Positions 12,384 through 23,930 of a DNA stretch of 64,000 bases are shown in pieces. The translations under genes were made by a program, and so were the position numbers. Each line of letters opens with the position of its first letter. The first letter of the stretch is position 1. Below the pieces are notes generated by a model that saw nothing but the letters and a program-made list of their open reading frames with translations, was not told the origin of the DNA and ran no database searches. This stretch comes from Ascidia mentula. Lineage: Eukaryota; Chordata; Ascidiacea; Phlebobranchia; Ascidiidae. The DNA is taken from assembly GCA_947561715.1 (NCBI GenBank), contig OX387197.1:11777001-11841000 (forward strand). Direction: 5' to 3'.

Positions 12384-14256
12384 CTAACTTTCAGCACCGG
12401 GGTTTTGTTGAACGACATTGTTTCCCGTTGTATCACTATTGGGGGATGTTTGTGAATTTTCCCGAGACACAAGGAACGAAATTGTTTGAATTGTTGTTTC
12501 GAACGCTCGCGCAAGAGATCCGAACCGTCTTCCCTGGTGGTTGTTTTGTGCGTTTGCTGGAACACTACGCGTTGTCTGGGTGCGATATTCGGGCGGTGGG
12601 TCATCGTCATTTGGTTGGGCAGCATCATTACTGATTACAACGCACGAATAAACTGGTGGTGGTTGCTCTTCAGCGTCGTGCGACCAATAAACCGCGATTG
12701 TGTCCTCGATATTTTTCGGTTGCTCTTCGCTGATATTTGCAAACGTCCCCGCGCATTCTGATGAGAAAAACAGGCTGTAGGCAAACTTATCTTTTTGTGC
12801 AAAAGTTTTGACGGAAGTATCTGTTTCAAGAAACACCAAAAGTATGATTTATACCAGTGCTTTTAAACCTTTTTAAACTTGCGGATCTGTAACAATGTAC
12901 ACCAGTTCTACAGCCTGGTAATTTTGTGAATGTCTATACACTTAAATGCCATGAACAAAACAGATCGATAATAAAGAATATTTAACGACGCAAAAGTATG
13001 CATTTTGTATTTGAAAAAATATTTGTAATATTTTCTGTATTTAAAAAAAAAAAAAAACTGAAGTTGTCTCCAGCAACGTTTCCCGAACGCGGACAAGCGG
13101 AATATTTTGGAAGACTTGGGCGTCCCCAGAAAAAATGCAGGGGGGACTGGTATCGTGACATCGCAGTTCTGTTAGGGTCGTTTGGAAAACAATTCGTCTG
13201 CCAATGTAAATCATGTACACTCTCGCCGGTCCGGTGCATTATACCAATTCCTATTATTTTTGCGTTTCTTATGTTTCCAATTGTTTTTCTGTTTTCCCGG
13301 TAGTAGCAGTCGAGAAACCCAAGTTGTAACTGTATGTATTATCGTCATACCTCTAGTAACGGTTTGTGACGTCATATTGCATGACATTATGTCACCATAA
13401 CTTGGTGGTTGTTCGTTTTCACCCCCTTGTCTTGTGTTCCATCTGGTTCTCTGAAAAAACATCTAGTCTTTGTTCATTGAAGTAAATTGTAAAACAAAAC
13501 AAGATATTAAAATGCGATAAGGGTGACATATTTTCGGTTGGTCACGGTTCACTTGCTATCATATATCCCTACTGTAATGAGGTTGGCCCAGCGTGAAACC
13601 TGCTTTGTACAATGGGTGAAATTGCCAAACAGCGGGTTATTATTATTATACAAGCGGAATAGGTCGAATTTATTTTCAGTTGAAAGTGCTGTCACCAAAA
13701 TGTTACACAAGGCATTTAAATTGATTTAAAATCGAAAATTTTAACAATCTAAAAACCATCAAAATATAAAATCTAAAACTTATTGAAAACACAAGACGCA
13801 GGAGGTGTTTGCTTTTGCATTAGATGTACTTGTAGCCAATGTTTTTAACATTCAATGCCGTCAAACCTAAAACAACACCGCTCTTATCAACCAAGTTTAT
13901 CTCACCCTTCGTTCTTCGCTGTGGCGACGCTGCCTGCGTTTCTTGCACACTATGTAAGTCTTACAGCAGCACAAAAGCAGAGCAGTTACGATAGCAATCA
14001 AGAGTATCAAGAAAATACCAGCCGTTATGTTAAAGTCCATGCCCTCGGCGCCAGTACTGTTGTCTTGTCGGGCAGTTGTAACACTGACCGTGGTGTGGTT
14101 TGTTATTTGACCAGTTGAAACCGACGGTCCGACTGCACCGCGGGACACCATATCGTTTTGTCCAAATGCGGTCAAACTTGTATTTTTGAACTCCAGGAAA
14201 ATACACAACACATCAACAATTCGGCAAGATGTCATTAGTTCTGATAAACACGTCAT
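12384..14256 (-). CDS. Single-pass glycoprotein with three cytoplasmic PY motifs
   Basis: I do not recognise a named orthologue. Three exons close in frame (14256-13906, 13450-13351, 12820-12384) for about 295 aa. Residues 1-25 are weakly hydrophobic and could be a signal sequence. The short ectodomain of about 60 residues has four N-glycosylation sequons (NTS, NHT, NST, NIT). One transmembrane helix (IFLILLIAIVTALLLCC) is followed by a cysteine cluster and a basic stop-transfer run (CKKRRQRR). The cytoplasmic tail of ~180 residues carries PPSY, PPPVY and PPPEY. PY motifs are ligands for WW domains of NEDD4-family ubiquitin ligases, so a trafficking adaptor or regulated receptor is a reasonable inference. 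The start is the first ATG of the exon. An upstream exon is possible because a stop and an AG lie just before it. Confidence 0.68.
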
Positions 14257-17200
14257 AAAAACCTTTTACCTACAAAATAGCATAACCAAATAAAAATCAA
14301 ACTACTTACAATTACTAACTTATTTTTAACCACCGGATTGTAACTCTTTAAAACTGCGCGAAAAATTTTCATATAGCCAAGGTGATTGTTCACACTACGC
14401 ACGACTGAAGACTGATGTGCGACAGTCATCGAATACTGTATATGCAACTTACAATGGCCCTTGGCTATATGCACACTTCTTTCGTGCAATGGTACATAAA
14501 TGCAAACTAACCCAAACGAAACGATAATATTGAAATAGTTTGTGTCTGTAAAATACGTAAAAGAAACTTTTTTAGATAAGGATTATTAAAAAAAGTCGTA
14601 CCAATTTAACCATCCTTTTAATATTAACCACCACTGCTTGCAAAACATTATTGTGATTCAAACCGTGTAGTAAATTTCCTATCAACATTCAAATAAGACC
14701 TAAACCTTTTCGAAAGACAAAAACAGCAACTGAATGAAACCGAAAAACAAAAACAAATGAAAACATCTGTCTATAACTCACATACAAGCCAGCGTCAAAA
14801 CGTCCATTAAATATTTATAGAGCAGATTGCAGGCGCGACAAACTTGGTAACAGAAAGACAATTCTCTCGCATGTATCTCAACCATAAGTGGATAATTTGT
14901 TCGAATACGCAAAGCTTGTTATTGGCCCGATCATGTTGCCCTCATTAGAACAATAGAAAGTTACCACTTGTAAAAGCAATTTGCGTTTAGAAATGTGTTG
15001 ACTGCAGATACGACCACATTTATACGTTGTATTGCCGTAAAGTGGTTAATTGCAAACGAGGTATGGTGCGACCAGGTCTTTATCGGTGTTTAATATTTAT
15101 GAAAACGACAACACAATTTCGCCTGGTAGCATTGCCAATGCGTTTCAAAATATCATAACTATATTTGTGTAATATAACGGCACAACCGCTTTCAGTCAGT
15201 TCTCTTTTCTAGACTGGTCAAATCAGATTGTTTTGCAAAAAAGTTTGCCTTTCTCCAATATAGCCTAGTTGTAGCAGTTAGACCGGTTATTGCCGCAAGA
15301 ATTCAAGGCCTGAGGTTACTGTTGCAAATGTCATGTCAAGAGTTTTGTGAAAATAATGTTGTTTTACAAAATTCCTTTCGACACTTTTACACGAATTTAT
15401 GTCAAGTCATCGAAGGGAATTTTTGTATATTATATCTACGTGAGTGAAGAGGAACACTAACAAACACACGTTGAAGTTTCACAATCTTAACAACAACAAA
15501 TTTTACAAGGCATGTGCCAATTTATTTGAATGCATGAAGTTTGTTTCTGAAAAAATCATGTTTTGGCGTACAGTATCGACTCGCAGATTTGCGAACACTT
15601 GCCCCATCCAAGATATAACACTGACCAATGCATGTTGTAAGCTTTCACGAAGTTGTGCTGTGTTCTTGGATTTTGCAGAGACTTTTAGTCGTACCTTCAT
15701 CCGGTAATTCTGTCTCTGAATCTAAAGCATTGTATGGATCGCTATGAAAATGAGGCCTTTTTTATTTTTGTTCCACTAGGTGGTGCTCTGTGTTGGTTGC
15801 CTGTGATCCTTAGAATGTGAAAACATCCTCGACGAGGTATATTTTGTAAAACCATGATTGACACAATACTAATGCAACATACGAATTTCGAAGCAATATT
15901 TCAGTTTGGCTTTGTTGCAAACCTGAAATTCTGATAAAAAATTGAGTCAACATATATAGGTTACCAAAATGACAAGAAAAGGAGCGAACAACATTTCTAA
16001 AAATAAATCAAAATTAAATTAAAATCAATCAACAAGTTATCACTTTTCATCTGACTTCACTTTACAGCATGTTTAGTAATGATTTTTCGTCCAATTTCAA
16101 ACAGCTGTCTTGCTTTTATGCGTAAGCACAGCCTTACAACGCAAAACTTTTATTTGGGTTTTGGGCGGGCAAAATAGTTGGTAAGTTTAGTCAAACTTCC
16201 GAGTCGCAATACGATACAAATAAAACCGGGATTCATGCGTTTGTTGTTTTTTGTTCCAAACCTTAAATGTAAAATATTACAATTACAACGTAATGTACAA
16301 TTACACGTGATTTTGAGTTTGTTACTTCGAAGTGGGAAATTGCACCTTGCACAATATTGAGTTAAACCTCAATGGTGGCGCATCCACTTACATTTGTGAC
16401 AATCCAGCACAAAACAAACAACAAAATACAAGAAAACACCCAAAGTCGATAATTACGTAGAAATCCTGTTGAAATTTCGCAAATATTACACTTTTTGGTA
16501 GCTTAAAGGCTGAAAAAATGCTACTGGCAACATATAATAAAATAGTCAGAAATTTTAATTCATAGAAAAGTCATGCAAATTTATCAGTTCAGTGGTGGAG
16601 ATTTTATAAAATCATAAAAAAGTGTTTCTGCTACCACGGGTGAGAAACGAAATACAGAGATAGTTTGACATCATGAAAAAAACTGGTGCTTACAGGTTGT
16701 TACTGCATTGACTGCAATATACGAGATGGAAACTAAACGTGCTACTAAGTTTTACAAGATCTGCAAAAAATGCAACTTTATGCTGTTGCGCACAAACCAC
16801 GCATAAGATGTGCGGTCAAAACAAAATATTGCATAAAATAATGAATGGCGTCAGGGGAAAATTGCGACTTATAGTTGACACAAGCAAATGTTATTGCACA
16901 CGATTGAAGACACATGATTTAAGGGCACGCTGCATTCAGATGAAAACACATAATTTCAACATCTAAGTATTCAAACCATTTGTTCCACGGCCCCAAATTT
17001 GACTAGGACGATGAATACAAAACATACGGTTACGCCCGCGACGTTGATTCAAAACAAAAGTTGTGCACGGCACGTTACAACATTAGCAATAACACGGAAC
17101 TGAACTGAATTTGGCAACACGAATGGAGTTTTTCAGCAGCCAACGCGAAAAGTTGTTCACTCAAAGAGGAAATTATTGACAGAAGAATGACTCAGTGATT

Positions 17201-17517
17201 TCGAAGGCTTGATATTAAACAGTGTCCCGAATGAACAATTGCTCGAACCAATTTTACATTGCACGCTACGGGTAAATATAACAGAAAGCTCGTCGTATGG
17301 CAAGAAATATCAAGCCTAATCTAAAAATGTTGTAACTAAACCGAAAACAACAACACTTGGCGCATTTGTTTGTAAAAAAATGGTCTAATACGCTTCAATA
17401 TTTGATTCTTGAGGCACAAAATGCTTGATGTATGACCTTCTGACAGTGCGATGTCACATTTGACGCACCACTGAGCATTGCTCGCGCTTTGAAAATAATA
17501 GCGAACAACCTTGGTCG
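14257..17517. other. Gene-free stretch upstream of the PY-motif gene
   Basis: About 3.3 kb of AT-rich DNA. Two or three reading frames of 60-90 codons occur (15444-15707, 16178-16360, 16739-16966), but none has splice context or recognisable protein character. It should include the promoter of the PY-motif gene at its left end and the 3' UTR of ZIP13 at its right end. Confidence 0.45.
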
Positions 17518-19932
17518 CTACAGGCAGATTTGATGCCAGTTTTTACACTTGATTATCATCCTCAGTTGACAGATTTTGAAAAATTTCAGGCGATATAGCT
17601 GACCATGTGCATTATTCCGATCGCCATGACGATTGTGAAAATTTGTATGCAAGATTCCCTGAAAATGCACCGCATATAACAAAATTATTGCCCAAAGAGC
17701 CATATGTAGCAATAGCAAAATTACAATCACAATTTTAAGCAGATTTACATACCGAGGATTGGTTTCTTTCAGTATATCTGGGACGACTGTACAAAGCGCC
17801 ACGTAAATAAATCCGCCTGAAGTAAATGGAAGAATCCAAGCCACCTGGTCACCTGGGAAAGAATGTCGATTAAGTTGCGAAATATGGAGACAGCGTGTGA
17901 AATCCTGACGCCGGTTGATCAATATGACAAGTTGATTTAAACTGCTGACGTATTTACACAAACAACAAACCTGCTGATTTTGCCGACTCTGCAGCAAATG
18001 CGACGCATGTCCCCAATAAACCACCAACAGCTGTGAAGATTTGCAACTTGGCTGCTTGCCAACGGCTGAAGCCTGCTCTCAAAAGGATGGCAAAATCTCC
18101 AACCTAAATAAATGGAATTACTAAAACCTCAAAGAATGGTTTGTTTTTGTGAAATTGACCACTGCAAGGAGAATATTCTGTTTACATAATCTGGTAAATG
18201 GAAACAATCGAACAATGTGGTATTTATTTATACCTCATGGGGTATTTCATGGAGTAGAATGGCAAAGGTGGTTAAAATCCCCACTTGTCTGCTGACTAAG
18301 TAACTTCCTCCAACAGCAAGTCCATGTGTGAAGTTGTCAATAAAATTGGCAAGAAGGTTTAGATATCCACTGGTCTAAATTGTAGTTATGAAATAAATAT
18401 TATGTTAGTGTAGTTTATGTTTTGTTGACCAACTAATTTACTTGCAACATGGTTGTTATGGGGTACACATACCTTTATTTTATCTGCCATTTTTTCATCT
18501 GGTTCCATATGGCTTTGTTTTAGCCTTGTTATCCCATTCTTACATGTTTTGGTTCGAGACAACCCATTTTTTTCCAAAATCTTGTTGTTGTTGTCATTTG
18601 AGTTTAAGCAGGTCTTCTAAAAGTTAAAAAATGTTGCCTGTTCACTATTTAGCATGATAGGTAACGTCAACACTTCTAATTAAATTGAAACACCTTATAT
18701 GTTATCAAAACCAATATAGCTATAATTGATTTTGATTGTTTTATATGAAGGCTTACCTTAGGAAAAGGAACGCTGTTTCCTTTGGAAATATTATCATTAT
18801 CTGGAAAAATCTTTTCCAGCAAACAAAAACTTATCAAACCGACCAGGACCCATAATCCGTTTTGAGTTGCGGGCCAATGATTATGTTTGCCATCTGGGAA
18901 TAATAACAACATTACAAAATCTCACAGTAAGTGTATCAGTCGACCCAACTACTTCCTTCCTGGCATAGCGCTTTAGGCAGCATTTATTCTAAACCATATG
19001 GCAGCTTTAAATAACTTTGTGTGGTTTACAAACTCTTCCATCCACTTTGCAACTAGGATTTTTAACAAATACGTTTAACAATAACTGTCATCCCAAATTA
19101 AAGTTATGTTATTCATGCAATGTATCACCTTAATTGTTATATATTACATGTTGGGCCTAAATACACAACAAATCTTCAGAAAAATTATATGAAAGATAAA
19201 TAACACAGATTTGTCAAAATGGAGTGCACAAATTGTTTCAATCAAAAGACAGTAGATAAACACCCACTCATTATACCACTAACATACCACTTCCAGCAAC
19301 TAGGGGTTCCCAAGACTCTGGCAGTAAGTGTAAAAAAACATCACCCAACAAACCACCAACAGCAAAGCTGAGCAAACGATTCAGAAGCTTGGAATCACCT
19401 AAACAAAGCAGTTTTAAAATATCCGATTTTTTGGTCAAAATATGTTTTTTTTTCACAATCGATTTATGTTACTAACATCATATTGAAAACTTTCACAATA
19501 ATATCTGAATTAACCTTTTGCATTGGAGACAAGACCATTTTGTACAGTGGAAAATATTAAAAGTGGAAATATTCCACTCAGGCCAACCAATGATGCACTT
19601 GATATGGCAAAAAACAAAGCTTCATTTCTTGTATAGTTTGCTTCATCAGTTTTAGAATGTAACTCTTGATGACCATCATCAGCATTAACATTTATGTTTG
19701 CTTCCATAGAGGTATCATATTCAAATGCATCATGAGCACTATCATTTACAGCGGAATTAGTTTTTGATAGGAGTTTTGACATTCTTCCAGCACGATGAAT
19801 GCTTAAGATTGGTTCAATTGGCTGAGCAAGTCCAGTTACAAGCAGAATGATGAGCATAATCTTAAACAAACCACATGACAAGCTGACACGTTTCAAGCTG
19901 ATGTTTGTATTCTTACAAAGTATTTTGTACAT
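17518..19932 (-). CDS. SLC39A13: Zinc transporter ZIP13 (SLC39A13)
   Basis: ZIP13 is a LIV-1-subfamily zinc transporter of the early secretory pathway. Seven exons close in frame: 19932-19515, 19398-19288, 18893-18757, 18616-18473, 18374-18234, 18103-17971, 17852-17518, about 472 aa (human 371). Family landmarks in order: [20 protein letters not shown], the metal-site helix with [12 protein letters not shown], and the LIV-1 signature HEIPHE running into [25 protein letters not shown] and [19 protein letters not shown] follow. The N-terminus adds a signal-like hydrophobic run and a ~70-residue acidic lumenal stretch. The loop encoded by the 48-codon exon 4 is polar and Lys/Asn-rich. The last exon reads through a final helix into a basic ~45-residue tail. 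The true start could lie further upstream because an AG splice site sits at about 19981. Confidence 0.92.
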
Positions 19933-22889
19933 CTTGATTGCTGCAGACACTGCAACAGGCAAATCAAAACAGTACAAATCCTAAAACATAAGAAAATTTG
20001 CATTCACCAACAGCAAAATTGATCTTCGGTGCTTTTGAAACTGTATTTCAAAAAGTTTAGGAATCTACTATCACAATTCACAGCTAATATTGCATATCAA
20101 ACAAAAAAATCAATTCTGTTAAACTCGCCGTTTATTTTTTTTCATAACTTAAACGGGTACTTATATTGCAACCTTCAGCTTTAAATTAAGTCGAAAAAAT
20201 GCTTGCAAAAGCTTGGATATTTGTTTACAATGACACAGATGTTTTAGCTCAGTTGCTCCCTCTAGTGCAATGTTACGCATGAATGCAATTCTTCATAGAA
20301 AACATGGACTTTGATTCAATGTTGCAACCATCGATCTCTATAGAACTCTTACTTGATCAACGGATTGTAGCCTTGTTAAATAAACATATTCAACATGACT
20401 GTAGTTTACTGAAAGGGTTATTATGGAGAAAGATATAAGCACGCGGCTGTATGCACTCAAAATTGATTAAAATTTTGTTTGTCGATAATTACCTATTTTG
20501 GATGCTAATATTGATTACTTCAGAATGATGATATTTTTTAGAGGTGTGAAGAATTTTTTTTATACTTTTACAACTCTGGTTCGTCTTAAAACGTCACTTT
20601 GCGCCAAATAACCACCAACCAAAGAGACGCTATAGTCGACAAAACTTTTTTCCAGTCGACAAAACTTCAAACGCACATAACTCTGCCGTTACTCGTGGCA
20701 TTTTTTGGCAAGATGCATAGATTGCCACACAATTTACGAAAATGTAAAAAAAATTAACACCAACAAATCCGAATTTTATGGTAATAAAAGCACGTTTATA
20801 TGAAAGTACACTAATCCAAAACTGGCACGTTTCTAAGACGGCCAGCTCATTTTACATTTATATAACAAATAAGTAATCAACATTTGACACTTTCGGTGCG
20901 CTTGGCTGTAAAAAAGTTTTTCAAGTGATGCAAGCAAAATGATAATTGCTATACGATCAAGCAACAAAGGGGAGGGAGGAATAAAGAATAGAGAGAATGC
21001 GGTGAAAGGCAGAACGCAAACAAATTAACAATAAGGCGTCGATAAGTCCAGACAGAAAAATAAAAGGCGTGTCCCAAAAAACAATGAAATAAATAATGAA
21101 CTCCTGGCAAACCGCACTTTTGGTAACTATAAGCAGGTCCAATATATTGACTGCACGTTGTTGCACACAAAATAAAAAGTGTAGTCCTAAAATATAAATA
21201 ATGTTATAACGTTCGTCTTGGTCCTTCGATCGATTTTAATATCTTCGAAAGATTTTGTCATATTGTTCTTCGTCGCTATCACCCTACAAACAACGACGTT
21301 TTTCAAAGTTAGTGAAAAAAATTTATCAATGGAAACTTATCAATATAATTCTAAAATTGTATATAAATCTTTGAACGAAATTTGTAATTTTACAATTTCC
21401 GTTGTTACGGTCGATTAGCGGATAACGGCACGGAGATTAAACCGTTTAAATGAGATCAATCGGTTAATTAAATTTGCTTTGTTACTTGAAATGCGATTTA
21501 TTCCTGTATTTCCTCAGGATTGGAATAATCGTTTTAGATTATTAAATGATGCTAAATAATTTTGATCTTTCATATTTACACCCTGGTATGATACATTAAA
21601 ATTGTCACACGACAAATAAGACGAGTATGTAGCAAGTGGGGACATGTTAGGCGTTATGGCATGTCTTGAAGTCACGTATTCAATGTCGCTACAGCTCCAT
21701 CTTCATTTTATGCAATGCCCTGGCACAAAGTAGTTTGTATAGTATAACAAGTAGGCAAAAGATCCATCTCAATTAATCCACATTGGTGTGTTACTTTATT
21801 CGGCATTTGTTCAACCTGAGCAACTTAGCATACATCACGTGGTACGGAGTTAGTCTAGACCCAAGACCTCACGACCATAGCGTCGGTGTATGACAGAAAA
21901 GGTGGCATTTATAACAGGTTCGTCAAGTTCTTCCAGAAAAGTTTGTCCGACTCACTTTTTGGCCTATTTGCCTTGCGATTAACCTACTTGTGTTTTGTAA
22001 AACTCGTATTTCAGTGTGGACAAAAGACGTAACTCAAATATTTGGTTGACACATTTTTATTCTTGCGCAATATAGGTGATCTTGGTGCTGAATTAAAAAG
22101 TCGTTGTAGTTTGGTCCACAAAATCTACATAGTTTTTATAGAAACTTTTATGGCAAAAAATACACAACTGTCGAAGTCAAATTAGCACTTCGCAGCAGCC
22201 ACATACCGCTGCTTTTTCCATCTACGTGTTGATCAATGCCTATGCATGGTTACCAAACCAGAATCACAGCGCTGTCTTGCCGGTTTCCAATCCCGCAGAC
22301 TTATCAATACCACGCCTCTAACGCGTGATTGCCATCCTTTTTTCCGCTTTTAGAGCGTGCGTTGTGCCTGGCCGCCGTGACGTTTGTGTTCTGGAGCGAA
22401 TGTGCGCGTGTTGCTGTCAGTTGTCGAAAAAAACTAAACAGTCGAAGTCGACACCAGATACAGCGGCGTGAGAAGGAGTTGCGTCATAACTTCAGGCGCC
22501 TTAGGTGTACTGCCTCGCAATGAAAATCGAGCAGATAGTTTGCATAAAAAAGAATACAAATTTTTGTAGGTAAATTGCCTTTAACCAAGTAATAATATTC
22601 ATTTCAGGACAAACTAGGTGTTGCTTTGTTAATTTGGGCAGTTTGGGAAGTGAAAAGGTGTTGCGTTTACAAGGAAGTCAATGTAAGCATGTTTCTGTCA
22701 AATGTGTTTAGTGTGCGATTTAGTTGATACTATGAACTACTCTGCAAAGTAAATCGATGTTATTTTCTCTTTGTTATGTTGAAAAAACCTGGAACAGGTC
22801 AATTCAGAATATCGTAACAGTGCACAATATAAACATATATTTTGTTTGCATTTTTAGGGTGCAGTGCTGAAGTGGATTCTAAGTCGAGC
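19933..22889. other. Divergent spacer between ZIP13 and the PPP1R3 gene
   Basis: Both genes read outward, so their promoters and 5' UTR exons should lie here. The ATG of the PPP1R3-like gene follows a splice acceptor ending at about 22858, so at least one non-coding 5' exon lies upstream, perhaps in the GC-richer part at 22.3-22.5 kb. A transposon end fragment sits at 20618-20785. No other coding sequence is convincing. Confidence 0.45.
20618..20785 (+). mobile_element. Solo end of the long-TIR transposon found at 48.6 kb
   Basis: The segment begins ACCAAAGAGACGC and continues through the doubled GTCGACAAAACTT motif, CATAACTCTGCCGTTACTCG, and AAGATGCATAGAT. This is the same order and spacing as the left end of the element at 48632. 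Similarity fades after about 20785, and I find no matching opposite end nearby, so this is a truncated terminus. Confidence 0.8.
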
Positions 22890-23930
22890 ATGCCTGCTGA
22901 TGTGTCATACCTTTACAGTGTTAGTCCCCCATTTCACCAGTCCTTTAACAGCACGTACACCACTGCTATAAGCAACACGAAATCCTATTACAGATCTCCA
23001 TACAGTGTTTTTTCAACACAAAAACTGAATTTGTCGCCATGTTTTGCAAGAAAAGCTGAATCTAAAGCCCTAAAATCCTGTATTAAAACAAGTTCAGATG
23101 CTGATGGCAATTTCTTGACAGAATCATCTACACTGGAATACATTGATGTTGCCTGCAGCTATACAGATAATAAACCAAATCAAGAAATTTCAGCAACTGT
23201 GAATTCTAGCAACTTAAAAAAAGAAAAGCGTGTCACTTTTGCTGATACCCATGGACACTCTCTTACATCTGTGAAATTTGTGACAGAATCCACAAATGAT
23301 CCACCTCACTGTGTAACAACTGGGGAGTTGGCGAGAAAATTTGAAAGAAATCTTAACTTGGGAAACACTACTGAAAAAGATGAGTCCAAAGAACGAAGCA
23401 AATTTGTAATCAAGTTTAAGCAACCAATCTCCAATTATGTAAACTTCAAACAAGAACTTGAAAAGAAAAGCGTTTTACTTGAAAATGTCGTTGTTAAGGA
23501 CAACAAGGTTTTGCATGGAACAGTTAAAGTGAAAAACCTTGCATTTCATAAAACAGTTTTTGTACGCTTGACTTGTGATAATTGGGCAACATTTCAAGAT
23601 TATAAATGCCAATATGTAAAGGATGCATACGAAAATCGAAATTTTGACACATTTCAATTTAGTATTGTAATTCCAGCGATATCTGTTAATGTGGACTGTA
23701 TAATGTTTTGTTTAAAATTTGTTTGCAATGGCATGGAATTTTGGGACAGTCATGCAGGCAGCAACTATCAGATAGATGTTGTTCATTCTTCTAAAGCAGC
23801 ACAGTTCACTGCGTTTCATATGGTAACAACATCAGAAGTGCACCAATCTTTTCCATCCACCTATAATGAATTGCCAGGACCAGAGTTTAACTCTTGGAAT
23901 AATTGGGAAGGATGTGGTCCATTTTACTAA
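22890..23930 (+). CDS. Glycogen-targeting subunit of protein phosphatase 1
   Basis: PPP1R3 proteins bring PP1 catalytic subunit to glycogen, where it activates glycogen synthase. The 346-aa product is uninterrupted from an ATG that follows a splice acceptor ending at 22858. The PP1-docking RVxF motif is RVTF at residues 114-117 in the context KKEKRVTFAD, exactly as in the family. A CBM21 carbohydrate-binding domain covers about residues 170-297. It shows FKQP near the start, VKVKNLAFHKTVFVR, the DNWATFQDY turn, and the closing FWDSHAGSNYQ that forms the glycogen-site WxNN-like element. The first 100 residues are Ser/Thr-rich and the last 45 end in NSWNNWEG. The layout fits the short PPP1R3B/C/D class, and I cannot choose among them. 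Confidence 0.9.
   Translation: MPADVSYLYSVSPPFHQSFNSTYTTAISNTKSYYRSPYSVFSTQKLNLSPCFARKAESKALKSCIKTSSDADGNFLTESSTLEYIDVACSYTDNKPNQEISATVNSSNLKKEKRVTFADTHGHSLTSVKFVTESTNDPPHCVTTGELARKFERNLNLGNTTEKDESKERSKFVIKFKQPISNYVNFKQELEKKSVLLENVVVKDNKVLHGTVKVKNLAFHKTVFVRLTCDNWATFQDYKCQYVKDAYENRNFDTFQFSIVIPAISVNVDCIMFCLKFVCNGMEFWDSHAGSNYQIDVVHSSKAAQFTAFHMVTTSEVHQSFPSTYNELPGPEFNSWNNWEGCGPFY

Noticed and set aside
12428-12761. Plus-strand open frames over the last exon of the PY-motif gene
   Set aside because: They are antisense shadows. The minus strand has correct splice phases and clear protein features.
17518-17762. Possible donor CCTCG/GTATGTAA ending the last ZIP13 exon early
   Set aside because: Reading through gives a proper hydrophobic final helix ([17 protein letters not shown]), which the family has, so the exon was kept whole.
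20949-21170. Cysteine- and leucine-rich minus-strand frames
   Set aside because: Two overlapping frames cover the same bases, neither has splice context, and the hydrophobic character follows from T-rich sequence.
22329-22523. Frame starting MPSFFPLLERALCLAAV upstream of the PPP1R3-like gene
   Set aside because: It is GC-rich and signal-like at first sight, but then Arg/Lys-rich without domain features. A 5' UTR or promoter of the PPP1R3-like gene is more likely.
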